Below are positions 11,047 through 22,800 of a stretch of DNA of 64,000 nt, one piece after another. The DNA is taken from NCBI GenBank assembly GCA_028583605.1, contig CM053326.1, positions 36,240,931-36,304,930 on the forward strand, written 5' to 3'. Position 1 is the first letter of the stretch, and the number at the start of each line of letters is the position of its first letter. This DNA comes from Dastarcus helophoroides. Lineage: Eukaryota > Arthropoda > Insecta > Coleoptera > Bothrideridae. Below the pieces are notes generated by a model that searched no databases, was not told the origin of the DNA, and was given only the letters and a program-made list of their open reading frames with translations. Position numbers and translations under genes: made by a program.

Positions 11047-11731
11047 CCTAAAATAAATGAGTAAGACTGCTAAATTACTACTAAAAAAAAAGAATTATTA
11101 TCTCCTAACCTTGCCAACATTGAACTAGTATATACCTTCTACAAGTTAAACTAGACCCTGCTTCAAAATAACTAATTATTAGTGTCTCAAAATCTCTTCT
11201 GTTAAAAACAAAAGAAAACAATGTCAATGGGTTTAGGACGCCCTGTATAATTTTTGAAAAATAAGCAGTTATTCGTGCTTATTTCAAATTAGAATACTCA
11301 TGAATTTGAACTAATTTATGAAAGTGTTTTTTTTTATTCTTTGAATCTATCATGTTCATTGATTAGCGTGTAATACCTCTAAGCCCAAATTAAATTCGTT
11401 AATTATATAACCTGAGGAAACATCTTTAGGAAACATACTTTGCATATATAAATAAAAAGCGGACATTAAATTACGTCTAGGCACATTTCTCTTCGTGGAA
11501 TGTTTAGTTAATAATCATAAAAAGATATAATTATTAAAAGTGAAACCACTATTTGGCCTGTGCTAATAATCATAGACTAGATATGGATAATCAAGTTCTT
11601 AAAAACCTTCATTTGGCTGTACATTTTCTCTAATAACCGTGAATCGCAGACTATTTAAATGACACTGCAGTTCGCAAAATGTTGGTTAAATTTTCATCAC
11701 AAATTTACTTAAGTAAAGAACCCTAATAAAA
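11047..11731. other. Intergenic, nothing recognised
   Basis: AT-rich spacer without a supported gene or repeat family. A ggacgccctgtataa motif near 11237 resembles the ends of common insect interspersed repeats, but no partner was found. Confidence 0.4.
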
Positions 11732-11744
11732 TCATCGTATTTGT

Positions 11745-11790
11745 GAAAGAAAAAAAGAAAGGAAGAAAGAAAGAAAGCAAGCAAGCAAGC

Positions 11791-11845
<55 letters not shown>

Positions 11846-11940
11846 GAAAAAAGGAAGGAAAAACGAAAGAAAGGAAAAACGAAAGAAAGAAATAAAGAAA
11901 TAAGAATAGAAAGAGACAGAAAGGGAGGAAGAAAGAAAAA
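11745..11940. repeat. GAAA/GGAA microsatellite
   Basis: Imperfect tandem (GAAA)n with GCAA and GGAA variants. The long Ser/Phe/Leu frame read from the minus strand is only a translation of this tract. Confidence 0.95.
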
Positions 11941-11945
11941 TCACA

Positions 11946-13412
11946 TTATTTTATATCACATCATTTGGATATTTATTGCTTTTTAGAGCAAAGTTACACT
12001 TGTCAAGTGTTTCTTCAGTAAAATTAACCAGCTTGACCAAGTTGAAACATTTGGGCAAGTCATGTACGTACTAGTATTTTTGCAGTGAGTGTTATTGTGA
12101 TGTCTAGTGAGGCAATTTCGAAATCTTGGCATCATTTATTTTTAATACAACAAAAACTCTTGCCATCTAGTGTGTTGCTATAATTTTTTGCATATTCATA
12201 TATATTCCTTACATGATTGATACCCTAATGAATAAACGAACATAATCTTAAAAATTTGTTCTACTGATTTGATTTTACAATGGTTTTCACATTAGAAAAA
12301 ATCTTGCCATCTAACTCCTTTGTTTGGACATACTTGAGAAATTTCATTTTTAAAACGCTCATTGATGATTTACATTTACATGCACTTACTCGAAGAATCA
12401 TCGAAAAGTAATTCAATAAACAATTTTTCCCACATTTTTCAATATGTTATTAAAGGACATTGCAGAAGAGTTAGAAATATACCTCCAAGAAAACGGAGGC
12501 CAGTTTCAACATATGTTGTTAGTGAACTTACTTCGAATGAACTTTTACTATCTTTGGCTTCAAATGCACAGTAAATTGAATTGGTTATAATTTTCTACTG
12601 ACTTCTGCCAAGGTTAAATATCGATCTGAAGTGTACTAATCAAATAAAGAACATGCCAACAAAATTCAGCTACACACTAGAAAACTTTTTGTTCACTTGC
12701 TACAAATGCCTGTCTGCCTGTTTGATATCTTTTCGATAGTTAACCACTGAAGCGGTTTTTATAAAAATTGCCAATAAGTTTCCTTGAAAAAAAAAATAGG
12801 TCACCATGCCCGGGATGTTGATGACAGCGCGAAATACAGATTGGATGATAAAAGTTTGAGAACGTATGCTGAGTAAAGCAGGAGTAAGCTATGGGTATAC
12901 TTCTTAAACACAGTACAGAGCTCAAAAAATCGAGTTCCCAACAACTTTTCGATGTCTAAAATAACCACAGGTGATCATGGAGCGATCCTTGAGGGAACAA
13001 AGGACTGTTTATCACGGGAATTGGTTACATTCCCATCAGAAATGTCGACAAATATTTATGTAGTTTAATTTTATTTGATGTTTGAGAGCCGCAGAAATAA
13101 ATGTCAAGTAGAAAACTTACTATGGGGGTCAAGGCCACTAGCCGAATTAAATATATGCAGATGGATGAATTCGTTTACCGTAATCATTAACATTTTAGAA
13201 CTGAAGCAAACCATTTGTTTCCGCGAAGAAAGTTTTCAAATTAGGAAGATTTATCGTAACTGGGGAGATGATTTGACTTAATTAATTTGAACGCGTTGCA
13301 TGCATAGAAATATGAATTTATAGATAGATGATATAGTTAATCTTTAATTAACTCAAAGTATCAGTTATGCCTATTATTTAGTATTATATCAGTTGTTTTC
13401 TTATTTTCAGAA
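11946..13412. other. Upstream region of the UGT gene, no coding exon seen
   Basis: No conserved coding signal is seen. A strong splice acceptor (tttcttattttcag) ends at 13410, two bases before the UGT start codon. At least one non-coding 5' exon and its promoter should therefore lie in this stretch or further left, but I cannot place the donor. Confidence 0.4.
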
Positions 13413-16400
13413 ATGCCCAAACTTTATTTATTAGCTTTAGTAGCCATCCTGACTGTGATAAAATTATGTACCTGCTCAAATATATTAATGATAACGATGG
13501 GGGGAACCAAATCCCACAAAATACCTTTTTGGGAGCTAGCAAAAGGTTTAATAGTCAAGGGACACAATGTTACTTTTATAAGTGCCTTCCCACCTGACTT
13601 CTTTATTGATGGACTTGAGGAAATTACTCCGACCAATTTGGTGTTTTACGTTCGAAATTTCACTAACTGGGATTTAGTAGGACCAAGGATGAAAGGCAAG
13701 GAACCAGTAGAAGTATCGGACATGCTTAGATATGCGTATGAGGTAAGTAGTCACTGATACTCTATTTTAGACATTAACATACTGAAATAACGTATATTTC
13801 TTAAACTAATAAAGAAAGATCCTAATTAAAAAAAAGTTGACTCGAAATTATTGGTTTTAAAAATCGAAAATTCTAAATTAAAGTCGAAATTATTTCCACA
13901 GTAAATCGAACTATTCTTTAGTTTAAAGCAAAATTTTCGAAATTGTATTGTTGCAATTCCTAAAAGAAATGCTGACAATTTCATTTTCAGAAAAACATTA
14001 TTTTATAAGCATTGACTTTTTCAGTTTTTGAAAATTCAATTTAACATTCGTAAAACCAGTTGAATCTTTGAAATTAAATATTTAGGCTATAAACACGAGA
14101 ACTATAAACAAAAGTTTCTTGGACTTTTAATGTCGACATTATGTATTAAAATAAAATTTTAAGCTTAAATCCAAATATGTCATTCAACTCGAATAAAGCT
14201 TTAGAATTTTTGAAGAAAACTTTTTACGGAAACTTTTAAACTGAAGTGGATATACCGATATTAAGGTGAATGTTTTGAGAAATAACTTCGAGCTGTCTAA
14301 CAAGGAAAGGTCGCGAAGTGTCCGGCGCCGATTTTGCTAATTTTTGGATATGTTTTAGAGGACTAAAATCTAAGAGACACGTATTTTTTTTTATCGGCTG
14401 ATAAACGGTTTTAAGGGTAGTTTTACCCCCTCAAAGTTGGGGCAAAAAATGCAGATTTTGCTGTTTCTCACATACCAAAAATGATATTCGAGTCGTTTCT
14501 TTTTTCAAAAGTTTTGTTTTGACGAGAAATGAAAGAAAAAAAATTTTCAAAATTTTCCCACCCCCCTCATGGGGGCAAACTACCCCATTTAGAAGTTTTT
14601 TAATCATAAAAATGGTAATTACGTCAGCAAAATTTTGAAAAAAATATATGTTATTTTATACACTAAAACTAATTTTACCTGTTTTTGGATTTTGTCAAAA
14701 AAATTTTTTTTGGGGGGTAAACACCACTTACACGAATACGTATATGATAGGATGTATTTTTATGATTTTTGTTTTATTTTTTTTCTGAAGCGAAGTATTT
14801 CGACGAGAAACTAATAAAATAATTTTTTAAGAATTTTTCAGTGACCCCTCCTCCCTACCCTCCACCCTTCCCTTATAGGAGGGTGAGCTACCTACTTAAA
14901 AAACCGGAAAATTTGAGATTATTATGATCCCTCTACTATCTATATGCACCGTATGAAAAGTTTACCAAATTTTTTTACCCCCATCCCTACTGATAGGAGT
15001 AAATTACCCCCTTATGAAATTTTTAATCAACAAGGAAATAGTCATTATAACAGCTCAATTTTGAAAAATAAATGTTATTTTATACATCAAAATTAATTTT
15101 ACCTGTATTTGGGTTTGGGTGAAGGAAAATATTTTGGGGGTGAACACCCTTTAACGCAAATATTTATATATAATAGGAGATATATTTGTATAATTTTCGG
15201 TTCGTTATTTTTGAAACGAAGTATTTTAAAGAGGGTAGAAAAATATTATTTTTAAATTATGATTCTACCGTTCCCACCCTTCGTGTTGGCATACCAGTAG
15301 AATGAGCCAGTTAGCTATCTACTCGAAAAACTGGAAATTCGAGATCATTGCTGTCTCCCTAGATACCACAAAACAGAGCTTAGAAAGGTTTTAAATTTTT
15401 GCATTTTCCATCCCAGGTGACTTATCCTTCTGATAGAAATAGGACGCGAGGTGTGGCTGGAAAAATTCGGAAAAATTATTTTTATTGTTTCTTGTTGAAA
15501 TATTTCGTTCCAGGAAAAAAGAAACGAATATCTTTACCGCCATAATAATATACACTTAAATGTTTTGGTAAATTCCCATATTTCTCGTGTAGTACGTATT
15601 TGCTCTAAAGGGTATTTACCCCCAAAAATTTTTCTTCGACAAACCCCAAAAAAAATCAATAAAATAGGTTTTGGTATATGAAATATAGTGTTTTTTTTCT
15701 TTCAAAATTTTGCTGTTATAATGACAATTTTTTGAATACTTAAAAACCTCAGAAAGGAGTAGTTTACCCCCTTACGAAGGTGCAAAAGTTTAGAATTTTT
15801 TTCGGTGTATAAAAAGAGATCGTAATGATCTCGAAATTTCCGATTTTTTAAGTAGATGACTCACCCTCTGGTAAGATAAGGTGGAGAGAGGGGAAGAGAG
15901 GTGATTGGAAAAGTTCAAATAAATTAATTTTCTAATTCCTCGTTGAAATACTTCGTTTCAGATAAAAAACGAATTAAAAATCATAGAAATACATCCTATT
16001 ATATACGTGTTTGACCTAAAGGGTGTTTACCCCTAAAATATTTTCCTTCACCAAAACCCAAATAAAAGTAAAATTAATTTTGATGTATAAAATAACATTT
16101 ATTTTTCAAAATTTAGCTGTTATAATGACTATTTTCTTGTTAATTAAAAATTTCATAAGGGGTAATTTACCCCTATCAGGAGGGGTGGGGTTAAAAAAAT
16201 TTGGTAAACTTTTCTTTTAGTGTATATAGATAGTAAAGGGATCATAATAATCTCGAATTTTCCAGTTTTTTAAGTAGGTAGCTCACCCTCCTATAGGGGA
16301 AGGGTGGAGGGTGGGGATGAGGGGTCACCGAAAAAATCTTAAAAAATTATTTTTTTAGTTTCTCGTCGAAATACTTCGCTTCAGAAAAAAAAGAAAACAA

Positions 16401-19400
16401 AAATCACAAAAATACATCCTATCATATACGTATTCGTATAAGTGGTGTTTACCCCCCAAAAAAATTTTTTTTGACAAAATCCAAAAACAGGTAAAATTAG
16501 TTTTGGTATATAAAATAACATATATTTTTTTCAAAATTTTGCTGACGTAATTACCATTTTTATGCTTAAAAAACTTCTAAATGGGGTAGTTTGCCCCCAT
16601 GAGGGGGGTGGGAAAATTTTGAAAAAATTTTTTTCTTTCATTTCTCGTCAAAGCAAAACTTTTGGAAAGAGAAACGACTCGAATATCATTTGTGGTATTC
16701 GAGAAACAGCAAAATCTGCATTTTTTGCCTGGATTTTGAGGGGGTAAAACTACCCTTAAAACCGTTTATCAGCCGATAAAAAAAAATACGTGTCTCTTAG
16801 ATTTTGGTCCTTTAAAACATATCCAAAAATTAGCAAAATCGGCGCCGGACACTTCGCGACCTTTCCTTGTAAGTAAAAATTATCCATCCTGAGAGTAGAA
16901 ATTCATGTCTAAACAACATTGGAATAAGAAAGAATTCTGTTAATTTCGAATTAAATGTTCAAAGTCTTAACTCAATTGTCTTATAAAAAAAAATGACAAT
17001 CAAACTAAAGTTATCCTACTCGGAGGTTGAGTTGATTTTTTAATATTGTTACTTGTTATTGATTTGATAATAGTACATTATGAATTTTAACATGTTTTAT
17101 TAAATGTAGGAAGCTTATTTGTATATTGTCGAAACTCTAAGTCTTCCTATTTATTTAACTGATCTGAGCCCCAATATCGAAATTGTAGAGAAGTCTGGAA
17201 TCGACACATGCATATGAGTCGTTCCATTCAAAATCTGGAGGCGAGCACGTGTCTCCTCTAACATTCTTTTACTTTCCGGTTCATTCTAAAAAATTACGTC
17301 ATCTAACGAATTCATGCACGTTACGATTACTAATAAATAATTAAACAGACACCATAGAGTTTGTTACAATATATGTGTGGTGATTTAAACAGTTAATCAC
17401 TTATAACGCAATTAATGAAGGTTCATTTTCAGAGCTGTGAAATTTTACTTTCGGATCACGAAACTCAAGAGCTCCTCTATACTCACCTGAAATTCGACCT
17501 CCTAATTTTGGATGGAGCCTATCCAGAGTGCGCTTTAGGGTTCGTCAAATATTACAAAGCCCCCTTCATGTACGTCAATACGGTGGGATTCTACACTGGG
17601 TCTTTATCTGTGGCGGGAAATCCAACACCATATTCCGTAACGCCATTTTTGGCTCAACCGTATACGGACACGATGAACATAATTCAAAGGACCATAAATG
17701 CCTTATGGCACATGGGCTCAAATTTAGCTCATTCCTATCTAATCAGATTTATAATGCAAGACATAGTAGAGAAGCATTTCGGAGTTATGCCCCCTCTTTA
17801 TAAATTGTCGAGCAATGTGAGCTTTATTTTGCAAAATGCCCACGCAACTGTGACTTATCCAAGACCGTATTTGCCAAATGTTGCTGAAATAGCTTGCATC
17901 CATTGCAAAAGGGCAAAACCATTACCAGAGGTAAGTGTTTTATCAGGAAAATGCATATCTATTTACAAAAATGAGTTTTAATACATGGTTTTCAACTAAT
18001 GATATAATTTGATATTTTTGAGTCATACTTGGTGGTTTGTGCCACATAATATCGAAATTCATATTTTCAAGAGATGTAAGAAACAGAATTATTTTATAGT
18101 TATTTAAATTTGACTAAATTGGCTTCCTGAAAAAGTAGGTTTATAATTTGATAGATTAGATACCAAATATAACATTTTTGTTGTGGAAATATAATGTATG
18201 AAATGCTCATCTTTCTCTTGCTCAATCGCCCTTAAAATGATTTCCTTGAACTTTAAAACATTGCTTGTTATTTTCATGCCAACTTTGCTTTCAACAAGTT
18301 TAGTTCGCCTGAAGCTTCAACATGAAAAAACAAAATCCCGCGCCTGACTGCGAATAATTTGGTCGAGAAGGATTCACTTCGTATGATTTAGTCTGGATAA
18401 ATGATGCACTTCAAACACAAACGCAATCTCCAACGATTCCGTAAACCGTTGTCATCTTTCAGGCATTAGAGGAATTTATCCGGGACAGCGGCGAATACGG
18501 CTTTATTTACTTTAGCATGGGATCATCAGTGAAGGCCGCCAATATGCCCGAACATTTAAGGAAAATGCTAATGAGGGTGTTTAGGCAACTACCGCAGAGA
18601 GTTCTATGGAAATGGGAAGGAAGTGATCATATGCCTGATTTACCTAATAATGTTATGCTTAGCAGATGGTTGCCTCAGCAGGATATTCTTGGCAAGTGCA
18701 TTGATTATTGTACCCTTACAGCTGTTTGTTCTACTGAACTATTGTTGCTTCAAATAATTGCTACCAGCAAATTAGAAATATTTATGGGGTATTGGCTATA
18801 TCAAACATTTGCTTGTCAAAATTTTACATAACAATAACATTATTATTTCGCTTGGATTATTTATCTGCTTCATAGCCTGTTCAGTAAATAATCATAACCC
18901 CTTCGATGACATGATAAAAAAAATCAATTTTAAGCAGGAAATTTCATATCAATATGGTAACTCAACTTTTGAACGCTCATTATAAACCTTTGGTACAATA
19001 TATTTTTTGTTACAATGTGACAATTCCTATTTCTAAAATACACATTATCGATGCATCCATTGCAGGTCATCCAAAAATCCGAGGTTTTGTGACCCACGGT
19101 GGCCTTCTGAGCATGTTTGAAACAGTTTACCATGGAGTACCGGTGGTTACTCTTCCAGTTTTCTGCGATCATGAATCCAACGCGGCCAAAGCAGAAAAAG
19201 ATGGATATGCTGTCAAGTTGGATCTCGCCAAACTAAATTCGGAAAATCTACTATGGGCTATTAAGAAAATTATACACGATCCGAAATACCGAACTGAAGT
19301 CAAACGACGTCAAGTTTTGCTGAAAGATCGCAAGGAAACGCCTTTAGAGGAAGCTGTTTTTTGGACTGAGTATGTTCTAAGACACAGAGGAGCGATGCAC

Positions 19401-19574
19401 CTTCAGTCGCCCGCTAGAAATTTGGGGGTGATAGAATATTATTTAGTCGATGTTCTAGTTGTTTTATTGTGCTGTGTCCTAGCATCTATTTATATTGTTA
19501 AATATTTGTTTAGGGTATTTATTAGGAGTATTGGGAGACCGGTATATAATACAATAAAAACTAAAGTTGAATAG
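13413..19574 (+). CDS. UDP-glycosyltransferase (UGT), four coding exons
   Basis: Transfers a sugar from a UDP-sugar to small lipophilic acceptors, anchored in the ER with a luminal catalytic part. Coding exons are 13413-13742, 17433-17930, 18463-18691 and 19066-19574, giving 521 residues, which is normal for insect UGTs. Introns 1 and 2 are GT-AG and phase 0. Intron 3 starts GCAAGT and splits a Gly codon; only this join gives WLPQQDILGHPKIRGF. A signal peptide covers about residues 1-22. His35 is the expected catalytic base and Asp137 (FDLLILD) its likely partner. The UDP-sugar signature spans 345-388 (WLPQQ ... THGG ... GVPVV ... DH). A membrane anchor lies at about 479-497, followed by a short basic tail. 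His388 replaces the usual Gln. Intron 1 (3.69 kb) carries a large foldback. An AATAAA at 19739-19744 follows the stop. The acceptor just before the ATG implies a non-coding first exon. Family assignment is certain; the substrate is unknown. Confidence 0.95.
14300..16870. repeat. 2.6-kb foldback element with 0.4-kb internal units, in UGT intron 1
   Basis: The terminal sequence acaaggaaaggtcgcgaagt at 14300 reappears as its exact reverse complement ending at 16870, and similarity continues inward. Orientation switches near 15410, so the left arm is about 1.1 kb and the right arm about 1.45 kb. Each arm is built from diverged direct units of about 0.4 kb. Each unit carries ttttgctg-type, tttaccccc, ctcaccctc and 'tcgaaatacttcg' landmarks; successive ttttgctg or tttagctg motifs fall near 15718, 16112 and 16540. 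There is no coding potential and no clear target duplication. The element is transcribed as part of the UGT pre-mRNA and could form a long hairpin. Confidence 0.85.
18692..19065 (+). other. GC-AG intron of the UGT gene
   Basis: The donor reads CTTG|GCAAGT and the acceptor ccattgcag|GT. The join restores a Gly codon inside the conserved PQQDIL-GHP motif. No GT within the neighbouring bases keeps both frame and motif. GC donors are the commonest minor class read by the major spliceosome, and the rest of this donor matches the U1 consensus well. Confidence 0.85.
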
Positions 19575-19735
19575 TGGTTAGTGTAAGTTGAAAAGAGTTT
19601 TCAGAAATTTACTTTGAAATAATATTTATTACCACCAGTGATCACTAAGTAGATCTTTTTTTTGTTTTAAGTGATAATTGAGTGAATTTTATCTTATTGT
19701 ATATATTAGGTATACATGTGTGTTGTGTTTTGTGT

Positions 19736-19753
19736 ATAAATAAATTTTATTTA
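19736..19753. promoter_or_regulatory. Overlapping poly(A) signals for two convergent genes
   Basis: AATAAA at 19739-19744 reads for the plus-strand UGT (stop at 19574). TTTATT at 19746-19751 is AATAAA for the minus-strand SNMP1 gene (stop at 19887). The two signals form one near-palindrome in the 312-bp gap between the stop codons, so the mature transcripts may overlap by a few bases. Confidence 0.65.
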
Positions 19754-19886
19754 AGTTATTAAACCTTTATGTATTTGTTTCACTTCTGAGGCTGCAAGGG
19801 ATAACAGTAATAGAAATAACTATAAAAAATTTAACGATATACTTAGATCCTTAACTGTAACAACAATATCTTTAACTAGAACTTAA

Positions 19887-22800
19887 TTAAAACTTATCCG
19901 GCTGTTCTCTGTCGACTGCTTTGTTGATATAAGCAGCCTCCCTGTTACCACCAATTCTACTTCTTACGGAATTCGTAGATGGTGTTTCCTTTTGAAATTC
20001 CTCTACTTTGTCGGATTTTCCATTAAATAATTTACTTATAACGTGTACTGGAGTAATTTTAAACGATTGCTTCTTTCTCGAATATAGATAACCAGATATT
20101 GCCATACCAGCAAGTGATGCCACCACAACTATCCATGTAAATACACGGAAAAGTTTAAGCAGCAAGAATATTCCGGTTATCTTCTTCAATAAAGCTCCTT
20201 CAAGGGTCACTCCCTACAAAATTGTTTATTAAGTAATATGCACATGTTCAGCTTTTTTCATGCATTGTAACTCAGTACAGATAATGTAGGACAATCTTTA
20301 GTTAGAGGAACGAAAAAATAAACTTTTTATACAATTATGTGATATAAAAAAAAACAAATACATATAACGACACACCATTTATTGGGCATCACTAAACATA
20401 GGAGAGAAAAAAAAAGTGTTATATTTTTTTCTAATAAAACAAGAAAATATTTCTGCACTCAGCAGTTGTTGCGGCGTATGAGCCCACGTGATGTTCATGT
20501 CGCATTCATCGTATCTACTTTCTCCATTAATAATAGCCAAGCTCATTAGAGCTTTATAAGATAAAACATTATTCGGAAATTCTGCTAAGCCTCTTGTCAT
20601 TAAAGAGTTGTAATTATTATGAATCTAGTGCTAAAAGACAAAGTTTTATAGCTTTGGGATACATGATATCAATTACGATCTCTAATGTGATAGACATTGA
20701 GGATGAATCATACTGAAAATTAATAAATGGGAAAGAGTTCCGATTGTTAAATTTTCTCTTTAGATTACATGAACCTATCTTCAGCAAGGTAGACTCAAAT
20801 TACTTATAATGTAGTGAAAATAGTATAAAGAATGATAATTAGTAATTAATTTACCTCTTGCACCCAAAACATCGGATGAAGCAATTCAGGTATATTTTCC
20901 ATGAAAGCCACTTTAGGATTTGGCTTGATAGGTAGGTTGAACTGCATTCTTTTTGCTGCCTTCATTGGTGTCCCTGTCATCTAAAATATATTTGACGTAT
21001 ACAAATATAACTCGAGCTAATATTAAGGCAAGTATGATACTTCGGTGATTGCTGGTAATATTTATGTCATATTCCACAAAATTTATTCTTAAATTCTTCA
21101 AATAACGTATTACAGAATTTTGCAAGGTGTTGGCCATAGAAATGGATTTCTACCAATTAAATAAGGGTTATTTGTTAGAACAGGTTTGTCTTAAAATTAA
21201 GGGGTCAAATAAGTATAAATATGAATTATGGAGCAATTATTCGTGAATATCTTTCAATAAAGACCACTAAAGAGACACAAAATATAGTCACGATCAGAAA
21301 AAAAAACTTTGAAGATCTTTATGAATTATCAGCATGTAAAGTAATTAATTTAGATCAAAGTCATATTAATTTTATTATAAAATACTAGCAAATTTCAATT
21401 AGAATTAACTAAGAACAAAGAGAATTACTTTATATTATCTACGATTAGCCACACAAATTTAACGGATGATTAGATAAACTTCAGTGAAAATTTAATATTT
21501 TCTGATAATGAGGGCTTCCAAGGTTAGAGTCAGTACAGGATATACTTCTTCCGGGACTCGACTGTGTCAAAAAAGTACTAAAAGTGTTTTAGTAGTTCTT
21601 TGACACGGTCCAATCCTGGAAGAAATATCCTTCAATATTTTCTCATCATCTGGTGATGATTCAAGGGTACTTCAGCTTTCAGTCATGTTAAAGGGTGTGT
21701 AAAAAGAACTTCATAATTCACAACTAAATAAGGGTGGTCGAACAAAATTTTAAAAAACCAGTTATGCTCAAGAAATATACAATTTGATGGAAAGTTACCC
21801 AAAAAAAAAATAATATACCCAGGTTTCAAATTCAATCAAATATTATTCCAAACGAAAACCTTGTCAATTTCAAAGAAAATTTGGTTTCCTTAATATAATC
21901 CTTTTGTTTAATAATTTTCTTTAACAGTTTCCAGTTTTTTTAACATTTCCATCTTTTTTAAATATGACCTTTTCTTAAATTTTAGATTATTATAAAAATT
22001 TTGATCTTCGATTTCAGCTTTCAAAAATTTTAACTTTTGAAAAACTTTATTATGAATTTTTTGTATACTCTTTTTAAAACTTCTACTCAAAATTCCGTTT
22101 TTCTTCTTTCAAAATTTTGACTCTTTCGAAAAATTTCGATTTAAAAAAAAATTAATAAAGATGTTTATTTTTTGTTTCAATTTCGATTTTTTTTAAAGTT
22201 CAAATATTTTAAATTTTGACCTCATTTGGGATTTTTAGTTTTTTAAACATTTCAAATTTTCTCAAAAATTTTTATTTTCAGATTTATTTTTGGAGGAATT
22301 TTTTCTGTTCTGAAATTTTTGATTTTATCGTAAGAACTTGACTTGAAAAAATTTGACGATCTTTTTTAGTAAATTCCATTTTTTTTAGAAATTTCGATCG
22401 ATTTTCAAAAATTTGATTTGTTCTCTCAGTTTTTATTTTACTTAAAGATTTTAATTTTAAAAAATTCTACTTTTTTAGAAACTTTTGACCTTAGTAAAAT
22501 TTCTTAAAATTATGTATCTTCATTTTTTTAAAGTATGTTGTATTATTGAAAAAATTTTTTCAATTTCAGTTTCATATTTCTCTCCAAATTTTGAAATTTG
22601 TTCTTGATAAGTTTCTTGTAATTTTTTAAAATGTCGATTTTCAAAATTTCGTTCTTTTTCATAATTTTCAGTTCTACCAAAAATTTCAAATTTTTTGTAA
22701 TTTTTATTCTTTCAAAATGTCGATTTTAAATTTTTTTTCTTTTACATAATTTTCACTTTTATCAACAATTCCAATCATTTTTCAAATTTTCGACTGCTTC

